A stretch of DNA of 32,703 bases. Source: Hydrogenophilales bacterium RIFOXYD1_FULL_62_11. GTDB taxonomy: Bacteria; Pseudomonadota; Gammaproteobacteria; Burkholderiales; Thiobacillaceae. Where the stretch lies: the NCBI GenBank assembly GCA_001802655.1, contig MGZO01000073.1, positions 28,818 to 61,520 on the forward strand, given 5' to 3'. Every line of letters starts with the position of its first letter. The stretch's first letter is position 1. Both the position numbers and the translations under genes were made by a program. The notes beneath the pieces are model-generated. The model was not told the DNA's origin. It did not search any database and saw nothing but the letters and a program-made list of their open reading frames with translations. This document shows positions 25,195 through 32,703 of this stretch, piece after piece.

Positions 25195-26646
25195 TCACAG
25201 CAGGATGATGTCGTACTGTTCCTGCGGATAGCTGGTTTCGACTTGCAGGGATACCGGCTTGCCGATGAACTCGATCAGCTGGGCGAGACTGCCGGATTCT
25301 TCGTCGAGGAACATGTCGATCACGCTTTGTGCGGCGGCAATGCGGTATTCGCGGGCTTCGAACTGGCGTGCCTCGCGCAGGATCTCGCGCAGGATGTCGT
25401 AACACACGGTTTGCGCGGTCTTGATTTCGCCGCGTCCGCCGCAGGTGGGGCAGGGCTCGCACAACACGTGCGCCAGCGATTCGCGGGTGCGCTTGCGCGT
25501 CATTTCGACCAGACCGAGGGCGGAGAAACCGCTGATGCTGGTTCGGGTAGGGTCGCGGGCGAGGGCCTTTTTCAGTTCGGTGAGCACCGCTTCCTGGTGC
25601 TCGGCATTGTCCATGTCGATGAAGTCCATGATGATGATGCCGCCGAGGTTGCGCAGGCGCAGCTGGCGGGCGATGGACTGCGCGGCTTCGAGATTGTTTT
25701 TGAAAATGGTGTCGTCGAAGTTGCGCGCGCCAACGAAGCCGCCGGTATTGACGTCGACCGTGGTGAGCGCTTCGGTCTGGTCGATGATGAGATAGCCGCC
25801 CGACTTGAGGTCGACCCGGCGTCCCAGCGCCTTGGCAATTTCGTCGTCGATGGCGTGCAGGTCGAATAGGGGGCGAGCTGCACTGTAGTGCTGTAACTTG
25901 TCGAGTACGGCATGAGTGTAGCTGTGCGCGAATTCGGCCATGCGCTGAAAGGTTTCGCGCGAGTCGATGAGAATGCGGCTGGTGTCGCGGTTGACGAAAT
26001 CGCGCAGCACGCGCAGCGACAGGTCGAGATCCTGATACAGCAGGCAGGGCGCAACGCAATTGCCCCGGGACTGGATGTTGATCCACAAGCGCCGCAGGTA
26101 ATCGATGTCGGCACCGAGCTCTGCATCCTCGGCTGTTTCGGCCATGGTGCGCACGATGAAGCCGCCGTGGGCGCCTTCCGGCATCAACTGGTGGAGTTTC
26201 TGTCGCAGCAGCTCGCGCTCTTCTTCGCCTTCTATTTTTTGTGAAATGCCGATGTGGGTTTCCTGCGGCAGGTAGACCAGATAACGCCCGGCAAAACTGA
26301 TCTGGGTAGACAGGCGCGCACCCTTGGTGCCGATCGGGTCCTTGATGACCTGAACCATCAGGGTCTGGCTTTCGTGCAGGATTTGCTCGATCGGCCGCTC
26401 GGGGTCGCTGCCGTGGCGCTCTTCCCAGATATCGACCACATGCAGGAAGGCTGCGCGTTCCAGCCCGATGTCGATAAAGGCCGACTGCATTCCCGGCAAC
26501 ACGCGCACCACACGCCCCATGTAAATGTTGCTGACCAGTCCGCGGCATTGCGCACGCTCGATATGCAGTTCTTGCACCGAACCCAGATGCAGCACGGCGA
26601 CACGGGTTTCCTGCGGGGTGACGTTGACGAGGATTTCTTCGCTCAT
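25195..26646 (-). CDS. rng: Ribonuclease G
   Basis: The protein has 483 residues. It is an endoribonuclease of the RNase E/G family that matures the 16S rRNA 5' end and degrades mRNA. The N-terminal S1 domain includes GLVSNIYMGRVVRVLPGMQSAFIDIG. The catalytic region has TTVDVNTGGFVGARNFDDTIFKNN with metal-binding aspartates and GGIIIMDFIDM; the Zn-link is EPCPTCGGRG. The length matches RNase G and there is no long C-terminal RNase E tail. The ATG at 26646 gives the family N-terminus (MSEEILVNVTPQETRVAVL). It starts 19 bases after maf; this pairing is widespread. Confidence 0.95.
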   Translation of the reverse strand: MSEEILVNVTPQETRVAVLHLGSVQELHIERAQCRGLVSNIYMGRVVRVLPGMQSAFIDIGLERAAFLHVVDIWEERHGSDPERPIEQILHESQTLMVQVIKDPIGTKGARLSTQISFAGRYLVYLPQETHIGISQKIEGEEERELLRQKLHQLMPEGAHGGFIVRTMAETAEDAELGADIDYLRRLWINIQSRGNCVAPCLLYQDLDLSLRVLRDFVNRDTSRILIDSRETFQRMAEFAHSYTHAVLDKLQHYSAARPLFDLHAIDDEIAKALGRRVDLKSGGYLIIDQTEALTTVDVNTGGFVGARNFDDTIFKNNLEAAQSIARQLRLRNLGGIIIMDFIDMDNAEHQEAVLTELKKALARDPTRTSISGFSALGLVEMTRKRTRESLAHVLCEPCPTCGGRGEIKTAQTVCYDILREILREARQFEAREYRIAAAQSVIDMFLDEESGSLAQLIEFIGKPVSLQVETSYPQEQYDIILL

Positions 26647-26665
26647 GGTGGGCGGATCCGCGCGT

Positions 26666-27277
26666 TCAGACGGCGAAACCAAAGGCTCTCAATAAAACAG
26701 CAGTGCCATATAACGGCAAACCCATGACGCCGCTGTAGCTGCCTTCGAGATGTTCGACGAATGCGCCTGCGCGCCCCTGGATTCCGTAGGCCCCCGCCTT
26801 GCCGACGTATTCGCCGGTTTCCAGATAGCGGGTGATGGTGAGGGGGCTGAGTTCGGCGAAGCGGATCACACTGGATGACAGGCACTGTTCGATCCGCTCT
26901 TCCTGCTTGACAGCGACGGCCGTGTGCACCAGATGCAGGCGACCGGACAAGCGCGTCAGCATGGCTTCGGCTTCGCTGCGATCAGCCGGCTTGCCGAGAA
27001 TGGCGCCATCCAGTTCCACCACGGTGTCCGCACCCAGCACCGGAAACCGCAGCACGTGGCGTGCATCCACCGCGCGCCAGCCGCAAGCAGCCTTTTCGAT
27101 CGCCATGCGCTGGGCAAATTCAGGTGCGGTTTCGTCGTCGCGCGGGATTTCGATGACGTCCATGCGACCCGCCACCGCGCGCAGGGGCAGCACGTCAAAT
27201 GCCACGCCGAGCTGTTTGAGCAACTCGCGCCGACGGGGGGATTGAGAAGCCAGGTAAATGCGTTTATCAACCAGCAT
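26666..27277 (-). CDS. maf: Maf-like nucleotide pyrophosphatase (YhdE type)
   Basis: The protein has 203 residues. It hydrolyses dTTP/UTP or modified nucleotides to monophosphates (house-cleaning). Signatures are [18 protein letters not shown] at the N-terminus, [18 protein letters not shown] with the catalytic aspartate, and [31 protein letters not shown]. The ATG at 27277 gives the standard start; an upstream extension overlaps rlmH and is not family-like. The exact substrate subgroup is inferred. Confidence 0.94.
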   Translation of the reverse strand: MLVDKRIYLASQSPRRRELLKQLGVAFDVLPLRAVAGRMDVIEIPRDDETAPEFAQRMAIEKAACGWRAVDARHVLRFPVLGADTVVELDGAILGKPADRSEAEAMLTRLSGRLHLVHTAVAVKQEERIEQCLSSSVIRFAELSPLTITRYLETGEYVGKAGAYGIQGRAGAFVEHLEGSYSGVMGLPLYGTAVLLRAFGFAV

Positions 27278-27297
27278 GTTGAGCCTTTGAACCTCGA

Positions 27298-27768
27298 TTA
27301 GTCGCGGTGATAGGGATGTCCCTTGATTATGCACACGGAACGGTACAGTTGCTCGGCCAGCATCACTCGAGCCAAGGCATGCGGCAGGGTCAGCTTCGAC
27401 AGCCCCAGCAGTTTGACCGCACGCGTTTTGACGCTGTCGTCGAGGCCGTCCGCCCCGCCGATGACAAAGGCGGGTGAAACGCCTTCTGCCATCCAGCCCT
27501 GCAACCAGGCCGCCAGCTCGCGGGTTGTTACCTGCGCGCCGCGCTCGTCGAGCACCACCGGCACGCAGCCGGCAGGCAGGGCGGCGAGGATGCGTTCCGC
27601 CTCCAGCTGACGGGCGCGGGCGCCGTCTTCGCCTGCCACGCGATGTCCCGGTTTGATCTCGCTCAGCAGCAGCGGCAGATCAGGCGGCATGCGCCGCGCA
27701 TAGTCGTCGTAGCCGGTGTTGATCCAGCCCGGCATTTTGTGGCCGACGGCGATCAGGTGCAGCTTCAA
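27298..27768 (-). CDS. rlmH: 23S rRNA (pseudouridine1915-N3)-methyltransferase RlmH
   Basis: The protein has 156 residues. This SPOUT enzyme methylates pseudouridine 1915 in helix 69 of 23S rRNA on 70S ribosomes. Knot motifs are [30 protein letters not shown] and [20 protein letters not shown], ending GHPYHRD as in the family. The start codon is TTG (27768-27766), directly abutting the TAA of rsfS; the encoded [14 protein letters not shown] matches the RlmH N-terminus, so this start is secure. The TTG and zero spacing suggest translational coupling. Confidence 0.95.
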   Translation of the reverse strand: MKLHLIAVGHKMPGWINTGYDDYARRMPPDLPLLLSEIKPGHRVAGEDGARARQLEAERILAALPAGCVPVVLDERGAQVTTRELAAWLQGWMAEGVSPAFVIGGADGLDDSVKTRAVKLLGLSKLTLPHALARVMLAEQLYRSVCIIKGHPYHRD

Positions 27769-28128
27769 TTAGTGGTCTGCTTGGATATGCCGGGCGCGCG
27801 CTGCTTCGGCCGCCCCCCAGAGTTCTTCCAGGTTGTAATGCGTGCGCGTGGTGGGCAGCATCACATGCACGATGACATCGCCCAAATCCAGCAGCACCCA
27901 TTCGCCGCTGTCTTCGCCTTCGGTGTTGCCGACGTATTCGCCCGCCTCTTTTACCTTGACGTGAACGTGGTCGGCGAGGGCGCGCGTTTGACGGTTGGAG
28001 GTGCCGGTGGCAATGACCATGCGTTCGAACAGCGCGGTGAGCTTGCTGGTATCGAGCACGGTGATGTCTTGCGCTTTGACGTCTTCAAGCGCGGCGGTGA
28101 TCAGTTTGATCTTGTCTTCAATTTTCAT
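27769..28128 (-). CDS. rsfS: Ribosome silencing factor RsfS
   Basis: The protein has 119 residues (DUF143/Iojap). It binds ribosomal protein L14 and blocks subunit joining under starvation. Signatures are QDITVLDTSKLTALFERMVIATGTSNRQTRALADHV, EGEDSGEWVLLDLGDVIVHVML and YNLEELWG. The ATG overlaps the nadD TGA (ATGA), as usual in the nadD-rsfS-rlmH block. Confidence 0.95.
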   Translation of the reverse strand: MKIEDKIKLITAALEDVKAQDITVLDTSKLTALFERMVIATGTSNRQTRALADHVHVKVKEAGEYVGNTEGEDSGEWVLLDLGDVIVHVMLPTTRTHYNLEELWGAAEAARARHIQADH

Positions 28129-28772
28129 GGGTGTGTGTAGAGTTGATGTTGATGAATGTAGTCGAGCACGGCGTCAGGCAGCAGATAACGTGCGCTGTTT
28201 TGCCGTGCCAGGGTGGCTCGGATACGGGTGGCTGAAATGTCCAGCGCCGTCATGTTCTGCAATATCACTGCACCAGCGGGGCCCGTAGCCGACCCATTTT
28301 GCACCTGGCGTTGCGATAGCTCCTGTTTCAATTCCTCCGGCAGATTGCCGGTCTGGATTCCTGCTGCGTCGGGGCGCGTGGCGACGACGATATTGGCCAG
28401 CGCGAACAGCTGCCGCCATTGGTGCCAGCCCGGCAATCCTGCAAACGCATCCGCGCCCAGCAGCAGCCACAGCGGCTGTTCATTGCCCAGTTCGGCGCGC
28501 AGCGCAGTCAAGGTATCGACTGTGTAGCTTGGGTTTGGGCGCTCGACTTCGCGCGCATCCACCGCGAAACGCGGGTTGCTGGTGATGGAGCGGCGCACCA
28601 TCTCCAGCCGGTGGACGGCCGCGGTACGCGGCGCCCCCCGGTGCGGCGGCTGCCCGGCGGGGATGAACCGCACCTGGCTCAAACCGAGCCCCTCCGCCAT
28701 TTCTTCGGCCAGCCGCAAATGGCCGAAGTGAATCGGATCGAAGGTGCCGCCAAAGACGCCGATTGGCTGCAT
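28125..28772 (-). CDS. nadD: Nicotinate-nucleotide adenylyltransferase
   Basis: The protein has 215 residues. It adenylates nicotinate mononucleotide in NAD synthesis. GVFGGTFDPIHFGHLRLAEE contains the nucleotidyltransferase HxGH-type motif (HFGH); PAGQPPHRG, WLLLGADAFAGLPGWHQW and ISATRIRATL (the late SxTxxR motif) are family marks. It is 3 bases downstream of proA and overlaps rsfS. Confidence 0.95.
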   Translation of the reverse strand: MQPIGVFGGTFDPIHFGHLRLAEEMAEGLGLSQVRFIPAGQPPHRGAPRTAAVHRLEMVRRSITSNPRFAVDAREVERPNPSYTVDTLTALRAELGNEQPLWLLLGADAFAGLPGWHQWRQLFALANIVVATRPDAAGIQTGNLPEELKQELSQRQVQNGSATGPAGAVILQNMTALDISATRIRATLARQNSARYLLPDAVLDYIHQHQLYTHP

Positions 28773-28775
28773 TGC

Positions 28776-30056
28776 TTATGCGCGCACGTGGCCATCTCCC
28801 AGCACCACCCACTTCTGGCTGGTCAGCCCCTCCAGGCCGACCGGGCCGCGCGCGTGGATCTTGTCGGTGGAAATGCCGATCTCCGCGCCGAGGCCGTATT
28901 CGAAGCCGTCGGCAAACCGTGTCGAGGCGTTGACCACGACGCTGGCCGAATCGACCTCGCGCAAAAAGCGGCGTGCGCGGCCGTAGTCCTCGGTGACGAT
29001 GGCGTCGGTGTGCTGCGAGCCGTGGGTATTGATGTGGGTCATCGCGGCGGCGAGGTCGTCGACCACCTTGATCGCGATGATGGGGCCGAGATATTCCTCG
29101 GTCCAGTCGGCTTCCACTGCGGCTTTTAACTTGTCTGTCACAATGCCGGCGCCCTGCAGGATCGCCAGCGCTTCCGGACAGCAGCGCATTTCCACGCCCT
29201 TGCCGGCCAGCATGCGGCCGATTTCGGGCAGCGCCGCAGCCGCGACGCCGCGCGCCACCAGCAGCGACTCGGTGGTGTTGCAGGTGCCGTAGCGCTGGGT
29301 CTTGGCGTTCTCAACGATCTTCACCGCCTTGACCAGATCGGCACGGTCGTCGACATAGACGTGGCAGTTGCCGTGCAGATGCTTGATCACCGGCACCCGC
29401 GCCTCGCCGGTGATGCGCTCGATCAGGCCCTTGCCGCCGCGCGGCACGATGACATCGACGTAATCCTTCATGGTGATGAGTTCGCCTACCGCCGCACGGT
29501 CGGTGGTCTCGATCACTTGCACCGCTGTGGCGGGCAGGCCCGCAGCGGCGAGACCTTCGCGCACGCAGGCGGCGATCGCCTGATTGGAGTGCAGTGCCTC
29601 GGAGCCGCCCCGCAGGATCGCCGCGTTGCCCGATTTGAGGCACAGCCCGGCCGCATCCGCCGTCACATTGGGGCGCGCCTCGTAAATGATGCCGATGACG
29701 CCGAGCGGCACCCGCATCTTGCCGACCTGGATGCCCGACGGGCGGTATTTGAGGTCGGTAATTTCGCCGACCGGGTCAGGCAGCGCGGCAATCTGCTCCA
29801 GCCCTTCGGCCATCCCTACCACGCCCTTGTCGTTGATCTGCAGGCGGTCGAGCAGCGCGGCGTCCAGACCGCTGGCGCGTGCGTGTTCCATGTCGCGCGC
29901 GTTGGCTGCTAGCAGCTTGGCAGCATCACGGCGGATCGCAGCGGCGATGGCCAAGAGCGCGCGGTTCTTCTGGTTGGTGTCGGCGCGGGCGATCGCGCGC
30001 GAAGCTTCGCGCGCCTGTTTGCCCACCGTTTGCATGTAGTTTTTAACGTCCATCAT
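28776..30056 (-). CDS. proA: Gamma-glutamyl phosphate reductase
   Basis: The protein has 426 residues. It reduces gamma-glutamyl phosphate to glutamate semialdehyde in proline synthesis. Catalytic Cys near residue 259 lies in [14 protein letters not shown]. Other marks: [46 protein letters not shown] and the C-terminal [19 protein letters not shown]. Two adjacent ATGs (30056 and 30053) are possible starts; both overlap the holA stop. ProB is not in the window. Confidence 0.96.
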   Translation of the reverse strand: MMDVKNYMQTVGKQAREASRAIARADTNQKNRALLAIAAAIRRDAAKLLAANARDMEHARASGLDAALLDRLQINDKGVVGMAEGLEQIAALPDPVGEITDLKYRPSGIQVGKMRVPLGVIGIIYEARPNVTADAAGLCLKSGNAAILRGGSEALHSNQAIAACVREGLAAAGLPATAVQVIETTDRAAVGELITMKDYVDVIVPRGGKGLIERITGEARVPVIKHLHGNCHVYVDDRADLVKAVKIVENAKTQRYGTCNTTESLLVARGVAAAALPEIGRMLAGKGVEMRCCPEALAILQGAGIVTDKLKAAVEADWTEEYLGPIIAIKVVDDLAAAMTHINTHGSQHTDAIVTEDYGRARRFLREVDSASVVVNASTRFADGFEYGLGAEIGISTDKIHARGPVGLEGLTSQKWVVLGDGHVRA

Positions 30057-31077
30057 CTTTTTCCATTGCTTGCCGGCTCAGCCAGCGTCATGCCCACGCG
30101 CAACAGCGTATCCCAAGGGTCACCCACGCGCTCCAGGCCTTTGGCCTGGCGGTCGGTCAGCGCCAGATCGGCCAGCGCGGATTCGACCCGGGGCAGGCTC
30201 AATCGTTTCAGCGCCCGCTCGATTTGCGGCGCGCGTTGTTTGTCGCGTCCCCACAGCGTCCGCATCACGCCGGGCAGGCTGTCGCCTTGCGCTACCGCTG
30301 ATTTTAACCGCAGCAGCAGCTGTACCGCCGATGACACTTGCCACAGGATGGCGGGCACGGCTTCGCCGCTGTCTTTCAAATCGGCCACGATTTGCGCAAA
30401 GCGCGCGGCATCGCCTGCATACAGCGCATCGGCCAGCGCATCGGCCTCCAGCCGGCTGACATCGACCACCGCGTGCTCGACGTCGGCCAGCGTCACGTTT
30501 CCCGGCGGCAGCAGCAGTGCGAGTTTGTCGATTTCCTGCTGCGCGGCAAGCAGATTGCCTTCCACCTGGTCGGCCAGCCGTTCCAGGGCGGCGCGTTCGG
30601 CGTGCAGCCCCTGTTTGGCCAGCCGCCGCTCGATCCAGCCGGGCAGGGCGGTGCGGTCGATGGGTTTCGCCTCGACCACCACGCCGGTTTTGGCCAGCGC
30701 AGCAAACCAGCGGCTTTGCTGCGCTTTCCAGTCGACTCCCGGCAGGCTGATCAGGGTGAGGGTGTCGGCGGGCAGCTTGGCGGCGTAGGTTTCCAGCGCC
30801 TTGGCGCCATCGACGCCGGGCTTGCCGGAGGGGATGCGGATTTCGGTCAGGCGGCGTTCGGCGAACAGCGACAGGTTGTCGCCGCTGGCAAAAATGCCCT
30901 GCCAGTTGTAGCGCCCCTGCACGGTAAATACATTGCGCTCGCTGTGGCCGGCCGCGCGCGCTGCGGCACGGATGGCGTCGGCGGCCTCCTGCGCCGCCAG
31001 CGGCTCGTCGCCCACCACTACGTAGAGCGCGGCAAGACCGCGGGCAAGCTGGTCGGGAAGGCGTTCGGCCGGGATGT

Positions 31078-31081
<4 letters not shown>
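30053..31081 (-). CDS. holA: DNA polymerase III subunit delta
   Basis: The protein has 342 residues. It is the clamp-loader wrench subunit that opens the beta ring. Typical stretches: [26 protein letters not shown] at the N-terminus, [39 protein letters not shown] and the C-terminal [16 protein letters not shown] with [20 protein letters not shown]. The start overlaps the lptE stop by 4 bases, and the stop overlaps proA. Confidence 0.94.

Positions 31082-32703
<1,622 letters not shown>

Noticed and set aside
24592-25869. 425-codon + strand frame opposite the glycosylase and rng genes
   Set aside because: It crosses two well-supported minus-strand genes and their gap; composition is typical of an antisense shadow.

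Overview
The window looks like a chromosomal segment of a betaproteobacterium, probably Nitrosomonadales and Thiobacillus-like. This rests on gene order and family content, not on a database search. The pointers are System II cytochrome c maturation (ResB plus CcsB/CcsA) behind a cytochrome c4, the order aroQ-accB-accC-prmA-DUF3426, a split glycine decarboxylase (GcvPA/GcvPB), a PEP-CTERM/exosortase outlier region, and the order leuS-lptE-holA-proA-nadD-rsfS-rlmH-maf-rng.

Region 1 (1-5494) is accessory and belongs to the PEP-CTERM/exosortase world. It holds the 3' end of a PrsT-like TPR gene (+), a SAM methyltransferase (-), a PEP-CTERM sorting-signal protein (-) with a near-consensus sigma-54 promoter, and a compact three-gene operon (-). 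The operon encodes a FeeM-type N-acyl amino acid synthase, a ThiF/E1-like adenylyltransferase and a nitroreductase-fold flavoprotein. It is the best candidate here for an undescribed pathway: make an acyl-amino acid, activate its carboxylate, then do redox chemistry on it.

Region 2 (5495-11897) holds hemB, engB, a dihaem cytochrome c4, resB, ccsB/ccsA and a TlpA-type thioredoxin, a haem and cytochrome c theme. A strong small-RNA candidate with C/U-rich loops and an intrinsic terminator lies on the + strand between hemB and engB, antisense to the hemB leader and the engB 3' end.

Region 3 (11969-16425) holds aroQ, accB, accC, prmA and a DUF3426 zinc-ribbon membrane protein. The accB-accC gap contains a diverged duplicate of the first 12 accC codons and a palindromic insert.

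Region 4 (16473-22599) is a glycine-cleavage operon: tandem glycine riboswitch, gcvT, gcvH, gcvPA, a DUF3144 gene, tpx, gcvPB and dgkA. Several of its gene junctions carry intergenic inverted repeats. A FimV-like gene follows, then a roughly 300-base stretch with one short unrecognised reading frame.

Region 5 (24523-32703, all -) starts at its low-coordinate end with an HhH-GPD DNA glycosylase gene. The tightly packed housekeeping series leuS (cut by the window end)-lptE-holA-proA-nadD-rsfS-rlmH-maf-rng follows, most pairs overlapping by 4 bases or nearly abutting.

No tRNA, rRNA, CRISPR array or intact insertion sequence was seen. Many long antisense frames opposite real genes were judged to be high-GC shadows.
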